Shown here: piece after piece, positions 15,470 to 25,037 of the stretch
How positions within the stretch are numbered: the first letter of the stretch is position 1
How the letters are laid out: each line of letters opens with the position of its first letter
DNA from: Mycolicibacterium hodleri
Lineage (GTDB): Bacteria; Actinomycetota; Actinomycetes; Mycobacteriales; Mycobacteriaceae
Length of the DNA stretch: 64,000 nucleotides
Assembly (NCBI RefSeq): GCF_006439015.1
Contig: NZ_RCZG01000001.1
Span: 959,557-1,023,556 of the forward strand
Direction: 5' to 3'
Made by a program: the position numbers and the translations under genes
The notes under the pieces: model-generated
Database searches by the model: none
What the model was told of the DNA's origin: nothing
What the model saw: only the letters and a program-made list of their open reading frames with translations

Positions 15470-17164
15470 ATGACTACCGTCGCAATCATGATCAATGACT
15501 CAGCGGAGCGGATCTTTCGCGGCGGCACGATTCTCACCATGGACGACGCCCGACCCCGGGTCGAGGCGGTCGCCATCGGCGGAGGGCGCATCCTGGCCGT
15601 CGGCGACGAAGCCGAGGTGATGTCCACCCGGGGGGACGACACCGAGGTCGTCGAACTCGACGGCCACACGTTGATGCCGTCCTTCATAGACGCCCACGGA
15701 CACTTCGCCAACGCACCGCAGATCATCAAGTGGGCCAACGTGTCCGGTCTGCCCGCGGGTCCAGTCACGTGTATCGCCGACATCCAACGGGTGCTCGCGG
15801 AATTCGTCGCGGCCAACTCGGTGTCGGCGGGCAACTGGGTGCTCGGCTACGGGTACGACGTGTCGAATCTGTCCGACGGACGGCAATGCACCCGCGACGA
15901 CCTGGACGCGGTGCTGCCGGATCACCCGGTGATGCTGATCCACAGCTCCAACCATGGAGCGGTGCTCAATTCCAAGGGGTTTGCTGCGATGGGCTACGAC
16001 GCATCCACTCCGACACCGCCAGGCGGTCTGATCCTGCGCACGCCGGGCGGCAACGAACCCGAGGGCCTGATCATGGAGACCGCCTTCGTACCGATCTTCG
16101 CCGACCTGCCACAGCCGTCGGAGCAGGAGCTACTCGACACGTTCGACGCCGCCCAGCAGCTCTACGCCAGCAAGGGCACCACCACCGTGCAGGAGGGTGC
16201 CACCCACGCAAAGGACCTCTCGCTCATCCGCACGGCAGCCGACCAGGGCCGCCTCTACCTCGACGTGGTCGCCGTGCCACTGGTGCTCGAGGTGCCCAAA
16301 CTCGTCAAGGAATACTTCCCCGACTTCACCGGCGGCCCGATGGAGCTGCCCGACAGGGCCGCCGAATCGTTCGGCACCTACCGCAACCGGCTCAAACTAC
16401 AGGGCATCAAATGTGTCGTCGACGGCTCCCCGCAGGGCAAGACGGCATTCTGGACCGAGCCACTGCTCACCCCAGGCCCCAACGGTGAGGCCGACTGGTG
16501 CGGTCAACCCGTCTTTCCGGAGGAACTGATCCAGAAGATGGTCAAGGAGATCGCCGACGCCGGCATCCAGATCTTCTGCCACTGCAATGGTGACGCGGCG
16601 ATCGACGTCATGATCGACGCCTGCCGGGCGGCCGGGATGACCGCGGGTGACGACCGCCGCACCGTGATCATCCACTCCCAGTTCATGCGCCCCGATCAGC
16701 TCGACGACTATGTCGAATTGGGTTTGTCCCCAAGCTTCTTCACCGTGCACGCCTACTTCTGGGGCGACCTGCACAAGGAAAATCTGGGTCAGCGGCGGGC
16801 CTACTTCCTCAGCCCGATGGCCTCAGCCGTGAAAGCCGGACTGCGCTGCTCGAATCACAACGACTTCTCCGTGACACCGATCGATCCCATGCGCATGGTG
16901 TGGAGTGCCGTCGCCCGCACGTCGCGCTCGGGTGAGGTGATGGGCCCGAACGAGAGGGTCGAGCCGTGGCAGGCGCTCAAGGCGCTGACGATCGAGGCGG
17001 CGTGGCAGATCCGCGAGGAAGACTCGAAGGGCACACTCGCAGAGGGCAAGTTGGCCGACGTGGTGATTCTCGACGGCGACCCGACTTCGGTGCCCACCGA
17101 TCGGATTCTCGACATCGCCGTCGTCCAGACCTTCAAGGAGGGCCGCAGCGTTTATTGCGCCTGA
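15470..17164 (+). CDS. YtcJ-like metal-dependent amidohydrolase
   Basis: 564 residues. Begins with the small beta-sandwich (IFRGGTILTMDDARPRVEAV), then FIDAHGHF with the first metal-binding His pair, ILIHSSNH-like strands, EG and H residues of the barrel (FCHCNGDAAID; VIIHSQFM), and ends with TLAEGKLADVVILDGDP, the classic closing strand of the amidohydrolase superfamily. Length and layout match the YtcJ/exoenzyme-regulatory-protein AepA type, whose members hydrolyse N-substituted amides or imides; the substrate cannot be inferred. ATG 15488 (MINDSAERIF) is an alternative start. Its 3' end overlaps that of the TldE-like gene on the other strand by 13 bases. Confidence 0.85.
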   Translation: MTTVAIMINDSAERIFRGGTILTMDDARPRVEAVAIGGGRILAVGDEAEVMSTRGDDTEVVELDGHTLMPSFIDAHGHFANAPQIIKWANVSGLPAGPVTCIADIQRVLAEFVAANSVSAGNWVLGYGYDVSNLSDGRQCTRDDLDAVLPDHPVMLIHSSNHGAVLNSKGFAAMGYDASTPTPPGGLILRTPGGNEPEGLIMETAFVPIFADLPQPSEQELLDTFDAAQQLYASKGTTTVQEGATHAKDLSLIRTAADQGRLYLDVVAVPLVLEVPKLVKEYFPDFTGGPMELPDRAAESFGTYRNRLKLQGIKCVVDGSPQGKTAFWTEPLLTPGPNGEADWCGQPVFPEELIQKMVKEIADAGIQIFCHCNGDAAIDVMIDACRAAGMTAGDDRRTVIIHSQFMRPDQLDDYVELGLSPSFFTVHAYFWGDLHKENLGQRRAYFLSPMASAVKAGLRCSNHNDFSVTPIDPMRMVWSAVARTSRSGEVMGPNERVEPWQALKALTIEAAWQIREEDSKGTLAEGKLADVVILDGDPTSVPTDRILDIAVVQTFKEGRSVYCA

Positions 17165-18522
17165 CTCACCGACGACATGTGGAAGTCCGGAATCCGCAGC
17201 GACGGCATCTTCGCCCGGGTCGCCCAGTCACCCCACTCCCTCGGCAGCGTGGTCTCGCTGACACCTGCCTCGGTCGCGCGGCGCAGGAGATCCAGCGGGC
17301 TCTCGTTGAAGCGAAAGTTGTTGACGGCGCCCATCACTTGACCATCCTCGATCAGATAAACCCCGTCGCGGGTCAGACCGGTCAGCAGCAGCACGGTGGG
17401 ATCGACCTCGCGGATGTACCACAGGGTGGTCAAGAGCAGACCCCGTTCGGTGCGGCGGATCATGTCCGACAGGCTCGCCCATCCGCCCGTCATCAGCATG
17501 TTGTCCGCGGGGACCGCGACGGGCACGTCGAACTCAGCCGCCGCCGCCCGCGGGTAGGCAAGCGCGTTGATCGTCCCGTCGCGAAGCCAATCCACCCGGT
17601 CGACATCCATGCCGTTGTCGAACACCGACATCCGCGCGGAGGAACTCGTCGCCGCCACGAATGGCGAGCACTCCAGGCCCGTCGCCTTCGGGTCGGAGTA
17701 CAGCGTCAGTCCGAGATCGGTGAGCTTCTCCCCCACCCGCGTACCGCCCGGCGCGGAGAGCGCGGTGCGGCCTTCCTGCGCGCCGCGGCCGTCCATCGTC
17801 CAGCCGAGATAGATCATCATGTCGGCGACCGTCGACGGTGGCATCAACGTCTCGTAGCGACCGGCAGGCAGTTCGATGCTCCTGTCGGCCCAGTCCAGTC
17901 GGGTCGATAGCTCGTCGAGCATGGAATCGGTTGGGACGTCGACGAAGTCAGGAGTTCCGACGCCCACCCACGCGCTGGCTCCCCTACGCTTGGCGTTGAT
18001 CTCCACCGACCCGGTCGGCTGGGTGTAGCGGCGACTCAGCCCGCTCGAGGTCGCGACGAACGTCGTCTCCAGCTCGTGGCGGGCGAAGCCGTAGAGCCGA
18101 TCGGTGCCGTGGAAACCCTTGGCCAGGCTCTTCGCGACACCGGCGAAGATTTCGGCACCCGTCTCGGGCACCGGCGCGTCCCAGTCGTCAGGAGTCTCGT
18201 CGCCGGCCAGCATCGGCGCACCGTCGCGGGCCTCCGGAGCCGAACGGGCCGCATCCTGCGACGCGGCCACCAGGCCGGCGATGGCCGCAGGGTCGACCTC
18301 ACTGGACTTCACCGAGCCAACGTGAGCGCTGTTGCCATGGCGAACAATCGATATCACCGTGGTGTCCCGGCCGAGGGATTCACCGTTGGTGGTCATCGAG
18401 TTGCCCGCCCACCTGAGCGACGCCGTCGCCCGGTCGGTGACCACCACGATGGTCTCGTCGGCCATTCCGCGGCGCGCGGCCTCGGCGAGGACGATCCCGA
18501 CGACGTCCGGTGCGGGGATCAC
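17152..18522 (-). CDS. tldE: TldE/PmbA-type peptidase subunit
   Basis: 456 residues from GTG 18522, which overlaps the stop of the TldD gene (GTGA), so the two subunits are translated together. The TldD/PmbA family fold is seen in VVVTDRATASLRWAGNSMTT at the N-terminus and GLTRDGVYLIEDGQVMGAVN followed by NNFRFNESPLDLL at the C-terminus. TldE lacks the metal-binding HExxxH of TldD, as here. The TldD/TldE heterodimer is a metalloprotease that degrades unfolded peptides and, in other bacteria, matures peptide natural products or modified peptides. Homologous to M. tuberculosis Rv2314c/Rv2315c (from memory). Confidence 0.9.
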   Translation of the reverse strand: MIPAPDVVGIVLAEAARRGMADETIVVVTDRATASLRWAGNSMTTNGESLGRDTTVISIVRHGNSAHVGSVKSSEVDPAAIAGLVAASQDAARSAPEARDGAPMLAGDETPDDWDAPVPETGAEIFAGVAKSLAKGFHGTDRLYGFARHELETTFVATSSGLSRRYTQPTGSVEINAKRRGASAWVGVGTPDFVDVPTDSMLDELSTRLDWADRSIELPAGRYETLMPPSTVADMMIYLGWTMDGRGAQEGRTALSAPGGTRVGEKLTDLGLTLYSDPKATGLECSPFVAATSSSARMSVFDNGMDVDRVDWLRDGTINALAYPRAAAAEFDVPVAVPADNMLMTGGWASLSDMIRRTERGLLLTTLWYIREVDPTVLLLTGLTRDGVYLIEDGQVMGAVNNFRFNESPLDLLRRATEAGVSETTLPREWGDWATRAKMPSLRIPDFHMSSVSQAQ

Positions 18523-20042
18523 CTGCTCCCCCCCGACTCGTCCCGCGTGTTCAGCACGCTGATCCCACGAAACAGCGCCGACGGGCAGCCGTGGCTGACC
18601 GCCGCGACCTGCCCCGGCTGTGCCTTGCCGCAGTTGAACGCTCCGCCCAGACGCCACGTCGACGGGCCACCGACCGCTTCCATCGCCCCCCAGAAGTCCG
18701 TCGTGGTGGCCTGGTAGGCGACGTCGCGGACCTGGCCGTCGAGCCGTCCCTCGCGGATCCGGAAGAACCGCTGGCCGGTGAACTGAAAGTTGTAGCGCTG
18801 CATGTCGATCGACCACGACTTGTCACCAACCACGTATATGCCGTCCTCCACTTTGGCGATCAGGTCGTCGGTGCTGACGTCCTCGACCGCCGGCTGCAAC
18901 GAGACGTTCGCCATGCGCTGGATGGGCACGTGATGGGGCGAATCGGCGTACGAGCAGCCGTTCGACCTGGCCTGGCCGAGGCGGGGTGCGAACACCCTGT
19001 CGAGCTGATAACCCACGAAGACGCCGTCGCGCACCAGATCCCACTTCTGGGCACGCACCCCTTCATCGTCGAATCCGATCGTAGCCAGCCCATACTCGAC
19101 CGTACGGTCGGCGGTCACGTTCATCACCGATGACCCATACTGCATCACGCCCAGCTTGTCCGGCGTTGCGAAAGACGTTCCCGCATAGGCTGCTTCGTAG
19201 CCAATTGCCCTGTCGTACTCGGTGGCGTGGCCAATCGACTCGTGAATGGTGAGCCACAGGTTGGACGGGTCGATCACCAGGTCGGTGGGACCGGCGACGA
19301 CGGTCGGCGCCTTGGTCTTCTCGGCAAGCAGCGACGGTAACTCGGCAAGCTCGGCCGACCAGTCCCAAACCTCGTCGCCCGCCACGAATTCCCAGCCACG
19401 AGCCATCGGCGGTGCCAGGGTGCGCATGGTCTCGAACGTGCCTGCCACGGCGTCGACCGCCACAGCGTCGAACGAGGGTTGCAGCCGGACCCGCTGCTGC
19501 GTGATCGACGACCCGAACGTGTCGGCGTAGAACGCCTGTTCCTTGACCGCTTGCAGGCCGGCCGACACGTGGTCGATGCCGTCGGCTGCGAGCAGTCGTC
19601 CCGAGTACTCGACCAGCGCACCGATCTTGTCGACGGACGGGACGTCGAACGGGTCGACGAGGTAGTCCGACACCCACGACACGTCGGAGTAGACCGGCTC
19701 CGGCGCGAGCTCGATGCGTTCGGCGTTGAGCGGGGCAAGAATGGCGGCGACGCGGACCGCACGACGCGCCGTCTCAGCGGCGACCACCGGGTCCAACTCG
19801 GCGTGCGAGGCGAAACCCCAGGTGCCGTCCAAGATGACGCGGACCGCCAAACCGATCTCACGGCTGACGACCGACGTCTCCAGTTCCCCATCGCGCAGCT
19901 GAAGAACCTCGGTGGTGATGCGCTGAATCCGCAGGTCTGCATAGCTTGCGCCGGCGGACGTGGCCGCCGACAGCGCTGCGTCGGCCAGCTGATGCCGCGG
20001 CAATGCGAGGAAGTCGGCGTCAACACGTCGGCGAGCTGTCAC
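18519..20042 (-). CDS. tldD: TldD-type metallopeptidase
   Basis: 507 residues from GTG 20042; longer N-terminal readings run into unlikely sequence. The zinc site is HESIGHATEYDRAIGYEAAY (H-E-x-x-x-H), the signature of TldD. Other family marks are SGASYADLRIQR near the start, GSSVMNVTADRT, and a Cys-rich C-terminus (GGAFNCGKAQPGQ) near the active site. Forms a heterodimeric protease with the TldE encoded next in the same operon. Cytoplasmic. The divergent gene at 20195 starts 153 bases away, so this intergenic space must hold both promoters. Confidence 0.93.
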   Translation of the reverse strand: MTARRRVDADFLALPRHQLADAALSAATSAGASYADLRIQRITTEVLQLRDGELETSVVSREIGLAVRVILDGTWGFASHAELDPVVAAETARRAVRVAAILAPLNAERIELAPEPVYSDVSWVSDYLVDPFDVPSVDKIGALVEYSGRLLAADGIDHVSAGLQAVKEQAFYADTFGSSITQQRVRLQPSFDAVAVDAVAGTFETMRTLAPPMARGWEFVAGDEVWDWSAELAELPSLLAEKTKAPTVVAGPTDLVIDPSNLWLTIHESIGHATEYDRAIGYEAAYAGTSFATPDKLGVMQYGSSVMNVTADRTVEYGLATIGFDDEGVRAQKWDLVRDGVFVGYQLDRVFAPRLGQARSNGCSYADSPHHVPIQRMANVSLQPAVEDVSTDDLIAKVEDGIYVVGDKSWSIDMQRYNFQFTGQRFFRIREGRLDGQVRDVAYQATTTDFWGAMEAVGGPSTWRLGGAFNCGKAQPGQVAAVSHGCPSALFRGISVLNTRDESGGSR

Positions 20043-20194
20043 GGCTCTACCGTAATGGCAACACAACGCCGCTGCGGATCGCCTGAGCCTGCAGAACACA
20101 GCCGTCCGCTAGGCGCTGCCGCCTCGACCATCTCGCTTCGGGGCGAGAAAGTGAGGCTCCTATTCGTGTCGTACCCCTCTGCGAGGATGACGTC

Positions 20195-21481
20195 ATGTCT
20201 TCGACGGCAACCTCTTTGGCTCCCAAGGAGCATGTCGGGGTGTTGTTCGAGCAGTTGGCGGAGTTGACCGGTCAGCGCAACGCGATCGACGGGCGCATCG
20301 TGGACATCGTCGCCCAAATGGAGCACGACGATCTGGCCGGCATGACCGGCGCCCGCTCGATCGCCGCGCTGGTGGCCTGGAAGACCGCAGTGTCACCCCA
20401 CAACGCCCAGACCATCGCCACCATCGCGCACCGCATCGCAGAGTTCCCCCGCTGCACCGAGCTCCTGCGAGAGGGCCACCTGTCCCTGGATCAGGTCGGC
20501 GTCATCGCCGAGCGGGCCGCCGCCGGCTCCGACGAGCATTACGCCGAACTGGCCGCGGTCGCCACCGTCACCCAGCTGCGCACCGCGATCGCACTGGCAC
20601 CCCGACCCGACCCGGACCCGACCCCGGAGCCGGAACGCTCGATCAGCAAGACCGTCGGGGAGAAGTACACCACCTGGCGGATCCGGCTGCCGCGGCTGGA
20701 GGCGGCGAGGTTCGACGCCGCCCTGGCGTCTCAACGCGACGCGCAGATCACCGCATGGAGACACGACCACGGCGATGACCACCCGGGCGACGGCGACGGT
20801 GATGGCGACGCGAGCGATCACGACGAGGGCGACTCGGGTCGGACGCCGCCGTTCCCGAACACCGTGGATGCGTTCATGGGCCTGGTGGACGCCGGCTGGG
20901 ACGCCGAGGCGGCGCGGCGCCCACACGGGCAGCACACCACCGTCGTGGTCCACCTCGACGTCGCACAGTCCCTGGCCTCCCTGCACCTGGGTCCGCTGCT
21001 CTCCGAGCACGACCGGAAGTACCTGCTCTGCGACGCGACCTGCGAAGTGTGGTTCGAACGCCACGGCCAGGTGATCGGCTCCGGGCGGGCGACCCGCACC
21101 ATCAGCCGCCGACTGCGCAGAGCGTTGGAGCACCGCGACCGCTGCTGCGCAGTGCCCGGCTGCGGGGCCACCCGCGGGTTGCACGCCCACCACCTGCGGC
21201 ACTGGGAGGACGGCGGGCCCACCGAACTGGACAACCTGATCCTGCTGTGCCCGTATCACCACCGCCAGCACCACCGCGGCGCCATCACCATCACCGGCCC
21301 CGCCGATCACCTCGTCGTCACCGACGCCGATGGCATACCGCTCGACCCGGGATCGCTGGCCCGGGCACCCACCCAACCCCCACCCGCGGTGACACCCTGC
21401 CCCGGACCCACCGGGGAACGCGCCGACTGGTGGTGGTACCAACCCTTCGAGCCGAATCCACCACCACCGAGCGACGACTAG
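20195..21481 (+). CDS. DUF222 / HNH endonuclease protein (13E12 repeat family)
   Basis: 428 residues. DUF222 region about 10-270 (EQLAELTGQRNAIDGRIVDI; SLDQVGVIAERAAAGSDEHY), then an HNH domain about 300-370: RCCAVPGCGATRGLHAHHLR, a middle N (ELDNLILLCPYHH) and the final H-H. The acidic stretch around residues 190-210 is low complexity (DDHPGDGDGDGDASDHDEGD). This is the 13E12 family, multicopy in mycobacteria and linked to repeat sequences; whether members are homing-type endonucleases or have a cellular role is unsettled. Ribosome site gagg 9 bases before the ATG. It stands alone. Confidence 0.9.
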   Translation: MSSTATSLAPKEHVGVLFEQLAELTGQRNAIDGRIVDIVAQMEHDDLAGMTGARSIAALVAWKTAVSPHNAQTIATIAHRIAEFPRCTELLREGHLSLDQVGVIAERAAAGSDEHYAELAAVATVTQLRTAIALAPRPDPDPTPEPERSISKTVGEKYTTWRIRLPRLEAARFDAALASQRDAQITAWRHDHGDDHPGDGDGDGDASDHDEGDSGRTPPFPNTVDAFMGLVDAGWDAEAARRPHGQHTTVVVHLDVAQSLASLHLGPLLSEHDRKYLLCDATCEVWFERHGQVIGSGRATRTISRRLRRALEHRDRCCAVPGCGATRGLHAHHLRHWEDGGPTELDNLILLCPYHHRQHHRGAITITGPADHLVVTDADGIPLDPGSLARAPTQPPPAVTPCPGPTGERADWWWYQPFEPNPPPPSDD

Positions 21482-21529
21482 CGTCCGCGGTCGGAGTTTC
21501 GACGCGCAGAGGGCATGGGCGCTTGATCG

Positions 21530-22366
21530 CTAGCTGGTCGTCAGCGGGGTGAAGAGTTCGACGTACACCGCGAGGGCGCACAGCGCGATGACGATCGCAC
21601 CAGCCACGGCGTCGGCCAACCTGGGCCGTGACGGCAGCGCAGAAATCTGACCGGCCCCGCCGCGCGCGGTGATCGCGTCACCCATCTCGTCGGCGCGTCG
21701 AAGGGCCACGGTGACGGCCGCTGCGAGCAGGTCGACGATCTCCGCGGACATCCTCTGCCGCCGTTCCCGTCCCGAATCGGCGGTCTCGCGGGGCCTCAGC
21801 TTGCGGGCGGCGAACAGCACGCGGAACTCGTCGATCAACATCGGGAACGCCCGCAACGCAAGCGAAAGCGCCACCGCCCAGTCGTCGACCGGAAGCCGCA
21901 ACAACCGCAACGGCCTACCGATCTTGGCCACCGCAGGCGCGATCTCGGCCACGTTGGTGGTCCAGGAGATGAGCCCGCCGAGTCCGAGCAACACGATGGA
22001 GAGCACGGTGATCTGAAGGAACTTCAGCAGTCCGCCGAGCCCAAACTCCACCGACGCGACCGTGATGTGCGGGGTTCCACCGGCGAACGACGCCGTCAGC
22101 GCGCCGAGGAATAGCAAGACCCACAGGAAGCGCGGTATCGAGGGCAACACGCCACGGGGAATGCGTGCGATCCACGCGGTCGCCAGGACGAACGCGGCGA
22201 CCAGGGCGATGGGCGCCCAACCGGGATAGAGCGTGAGCAGGACGCCGATGACCGCGACGACGAGGAGCTTGGTTCCCGCCCACAGCTCGTGGACGACGCT
22301 GCGGCCGGGAACCGGCCGCAGCAGCACGACCGGTCGGGATTGGCGGCGGCGTTGAGGCGCAGTCAC
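21530..22366 (-). CDS. ECF transporter transmembrane (T) component
   Basis: 278 residues from GTG 22366, overlapping the stop of the ATPase gene (GTGA). EcfT/CbiQ fold: about five to six membrane helices ([55 protein letters not shown]) and the cytoplasmic coupling motif A-R-K or A-R-G ([23 protein letters not shown]) which contacts the ATPases. Together with the fused membrane-ATPase protein encoded upstream it should form a complete energy-coupling-factor vitamin/metal importer. Counterpart of M. tuberculosis Rv2325c (from memory). Substrate unknown. Confidence 0.88.
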   Translation of the reverse strand: MTAPQRRRQSRPVVLLRPVPGRSVVHELWAGTKLLVVAVIGVLLTLYPGWAPIALVAAFVLATAWIARIPRGVLPSIPRFLWVLLFLGALTASFAGGTPHITVASVEFGLGGLLKFLQITVLSIVLLGLGGLISWTTNVAEIAPAVAKIGRPLRLLRLPVDDWAVALSLALRAFPMLIDEFRVLFAARKLRPRETADSGRERRQRMSAEIVDLLAAAVTVALRRADEMGDAITARGGAGQISALPSRPRLADAVAGAIVIALCALAVYVELFTPLTTS

Positions 22367-24420
22367 GCGACACCACCCGCCGTCGTAGGCGCGGACATGA
22401 CGGCGCCGTCGCGCAGCCGCAGCGTCCGTGGGCATAGTTCTTCCAGGCCGGAGAAGTCATGCGAGATGACGATCACCGTCAAACCGGTGTCCCTGCGCAG
22501 GGCGGTCAGCAGCCCCAGCAGACCACGCTGACTTGCGGCGTCCAAACCCGCTAGCGGCTCGTCGAGGATCAACACCCTCGGCTTGCGGGCCAGCAGACCG
22601 GCGAGCACCACCCGACGCATCTGCCCACCGCTGAGTTGATCGATCCGCCGCAATCCTATGGCCGGATCGAGGCCCACCATCGCCAGCGCCGCGACGATCT
22701 GAGAGTGATCGAAGTAGTCCAGCCCGGCAGCCGAGGCGATCTCCATGTCCACGCGTCCACGCATCAGCTGCAACCTCGCGGCCTGGAACGAGATCGCTAC
22801 GGCGCCAACCTGTTCCGAGACGGGCTTTCCGTCCAGCAGACACGTTCCGGCGCTCGGCGTCAGCAAGCCGGCCATGATCCACGCCAGCGTCGACTTCCCC
22901 GAACCGTTGAGCCCGTGGATCAGCACGCCGTCTCCCTCGTTGACTACGAGGTCGATGTCGCGCAAGGCAACGGATGCCCAGGGGGTTCTCTGCCCGTACT
23001 CGTGCCCGATGCCCTTGAGTTCCAACAGGGGCGACCCGCCTCGTCGGGTCTGCGCGCTGGTCGGGGCGGGTGCGGGTGCGGTGCTGACCATCTCGACGTT
23101 GTCCCCGCTGCCGCCGTCTCCCGTGAGGTCGATGATGCGATCGGCCGACGCCGCCTCATCGTTGTAGTGCGTGATGTGCACCAACGACATTCGATGTCGC
23201 TTCGTCAAACCCGATAGCACGGAGATGAGCGCTTCGCGGCCTTGCTGATCGACCATGCTGGTGACCTCGTCGGCGATCAGCATCGACGGCTCCCGGGCCA
23301 ACGCCGCGGCGACCGCGAGGCGCTGCAATTCACCACCCGAAAGTCCGCCGGTGTCTCGTTCGGCCAGCCCGTCCAAGCCGACCTCAGCGAGGAGTCGATC
23401 GACGTCCGTGGTGGCACCCGGAGGGAGCCCGAACACGACGTCGTCTGCGACGCGGGTGCCCAACACCTGACTCTCCGGGTGCTGCATGACGACCGCGGTG
23501 CCACCGACCTTTCCGAGACCGACCGCGCCGGGACGGTCCACGGCGCCCGCGGTGGGCGGCCGACCCGCGAGCACGAGCATCATGGTCGTCTTACCCGACC
23601 CGTTGGGGCCGGTGACCGCCACGTGCTCACCCTGTTCGATGGACAGCGACACCGGGCCCAGCGCGTCCTTTCCCGCACCGTCGTACCGGAACCGGACGTC
23701 GCGGAATCGGGCGGGCACGGGGCCGACGGGTTCGGCGGAGTCGACGAAGTCGAGCTTGTGCACGTCGGGCACGCCGGACAGCCGCACGAGGACCCGCGAC
23801 AGCGCCCACCATCCGATGAGGGTGACGGAACCGATGCTGAAGATGCTGGAGCCGATGATCAACAGGGGCCAGTAGGTCAGCACCGTGGCGAAGTCGTCCC
23901 TCAGTCGCTGCGCGGCCATCTCCAGGCCGGAGATTCGCTCGAGGACCGCGGCGATGCCGTTCATGTTGGCGGTGATCGACGCGAAGACCAGTTCGCGGAT
24001 CCGGTAGAACACCAACAGGAAGCCGACGCCTGCCACGCCGAACAATCCGCCCGCGATCAACGACGCGACAGTGACGGTCGGGGTGCCGTGTCCCCGGCGC
24101 TTGACGATCCCGACCAAGCCCCCGATGTAGGCGCAGTTGACCACCGTCATCAGCCCGCCGAAGCCAGCGATGAGAAAGGCGATGATGCCCCCGGCGACCG
24201 TCGCGGCGACGAGCACTCGGAAGCGGTGGCGATAGGCGAGCAACCCCATGGGGACGGTGCCGAGCACCGACAGACCTGCGGCGAAGGGGACGACGACGGC
24301 GATGATCGCGGTGGCAGCGCACAACGCGGCCATGACGGCGGCGTGCGCCAACTCGTCGGGTTTCATCGCGCCAGCCCGTCGAGGTGCACCGCCGCCGGTC
24401 TCGCTGCCGGTCTGGGCCAT
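22363..24420 (-). CDS. ECF transporter fusion: membrane domain plus two ABC ATPases
   Basis: 685 residues from ATG 24420 (ATG 24453 also possible). The first about 215 residues hold six or more membrane helices resembling an S-component/DUF2232-like domain. Two complete ABC ATPases follow: Walker [10 protein letters not shown], signature LSGGELQR, then an Ala/Pro linker; Walker [10 protein letters not shown], signature LSGGQMRR, Walker [11 protein letters not shown]. Thus substrate-binding membrane part and both EcfA-type ATPases are in one chain, with the T component as the next gene. Same design as M. tuberculosis Rv2326c (697 residues, from memory). The first ATPase has IADEVTS where a Walker B D-E is expected, so the catalytic E is present. 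Substrate unknown. A MarR gene is divergent, 108 bases away. Confidence 0.88.
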   Translation of the reverse strand: MAQTGSETGGGAPRRAGAMKPDELAHAAVMAALCAATAIIAVVVPFAAGLSVLGTVPMGLLAYRHRFRVLVAATVAGGIIAFLIAGFGGLMTVVNCAYIGGLVGIVKRRGHGTPTVTVASLIAGGLFGVAGVGFLLVFYRIRELVFASITANMNGIAAVLERISGLEMAAQRLRDDFATVLTYWPLLIIGSSIFSIGSVTLIGWWALSRVLVRLSGVPDVHKLDFVDSAEPVGPVPARFRDVRFRYDGAGKDALGPVSLSIEQGEHVAVTGPNGSGKTTMMLVLAGRPPTAGAVDRPGAVGLGKVGGTAVVMQHPESQVLGTRVADDVVFGLPPGATTDVDRLLAEVGLDGLAERDTGGLSGGELQRLAVAAALAREPSMLIADEVTSMVDQQGREALISVLSGLTKRHRMSLVHITHYNDEAASADRIIDLTGDGGSGDNVEMVSTAPAPAPTSAQTRRGGSPLLELKGIGHEYGQRTPWASVALRDIDLVVNEGDGVLIHGLNGSGKSTLAWIMAGLLTPSAGTCLLDGKPVSEQVGAVAISFQAARLQLMRGRVDMEIASAAGLDYFDHSQIVAALAMVGLDPAIGLRRIDQLSGGQMRRVVLAGLLARKPRVLILDEPLAGLDAASQRGLLGLLTALRRDTGLTVIVISHDFSGLEELCPRTLRLRDGAVMSAPTTAGGVA

Positions 24421-24498
24421 TTCTCGATTCTGCCAGCTGTCGACCACCAGCATTCTCACCCGGTTGTGACCATCGCCACGATGCACACCTATTTGATG

Positions 24499-24517
24499 TA
24501 CATAGGGATTCTATGTA
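24499..24517. promoter_or_regulatory. Inverted repeat, probable MarR operator
   Basis: TACATAG-GGATT-CTATGTA is a perfect 7-5-7 palindrome ending 12 bases before the MarR start and 79 bases before the ECF gene start. Position and symmetry fit autorepression by the MarR protein and shared control of the divergent genes. Confidence 0.6.
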
Positions 24518-24528
24518 AAACTGGTGAC

Positions 24529-24987
24529 GTGACCCTTCCAACAGTTACGCCACCCGCTGCCGACAGTTCGCTGGCCGGCGACCTGTTGTCCGTGGTCGCC
24601 AGGCTCAACCGGCTCGCCACCCAGCGCGTCAAGATGGAATTGCCATATGCACAGGCCCGGCTGCTCTCGACCATCGAAGACCAGGGTGCGGCGCGCATCT
24701 CCGACCTCGCCGCCTTCGACCACTGCTCTCAACCGACCATGACCACACAGGTCCGTCGGCTCGAGGATGGCGGCCTGGTGTCACGCATCACCGACCCGGC
24801 CGACGCCCGTGCCGTGCTGATCAGCATCACCCCGATGGGCAAGGAAACCCTGGCCCGCGTGCGCGCCGATCGTGGCGCCGTCGTCAACCCCTATCTGGAA
24901 CGCCTCGAAACCGCCGACCGGGCCGCCCTCACCGACGCCGTCCGCGTCATGCGCGCGATCCTCGAGGACGCCCTGCACGACCACTGA
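24529..24987 (+). CDS. MarR-family transcriptional regulator
   Basis: 152 residues from GTG 24529; the frame is open far upstream but only antisense to the ABC gene. Winged helix-turn-helix of MarR type: ARISDLAAFDHCSQPTMTTQ is the recognition region, GLVSRITDPADARAVLISIT the wing with the hallmark D-x-R. Such regulators usually repress a neighbouring efflux pump until a small ligand binds; an MFS transporter gene follows after 50 bases in the same direction. A 7-5-7 palindrome (24499-24517) lies just upstream. M. tuberculosis Rv2327 occupies the same place next to Rv2326c (from memory). Confidence 0.92.
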   Translation: MTLPTVTPPAADSSLAGDLLSVVARLNRLATQRVKMELPYAQARLLSTIEDQGAARISDLAAFDHCSQPTMTTQVRRLEDGGLVSRITDPADARAVLISITPMGKETLARVRADRGAVVNPYLERLETADRAALTDAVRVMRAILEDALHDH

Positions 24988-25037
24988 GTTTCGTTCTCCG
25001 ACAAGCACACCCCTACCCGAAGAGGAGCTAGCCGCCG

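Noticed and set aside
20195..21481. HNH protein read as an active homing element or intron
   Set aside because: It is a normal 13E12-family chromosomal gene with DUF222, with no split host gene or intron around it.
23242..24528. Apparent long N-terminal extension of the MarR protein
   Set aside because: The frame is antisense to the ABC gene, and the MarR domain starts at GTG 24529 with its own operator.
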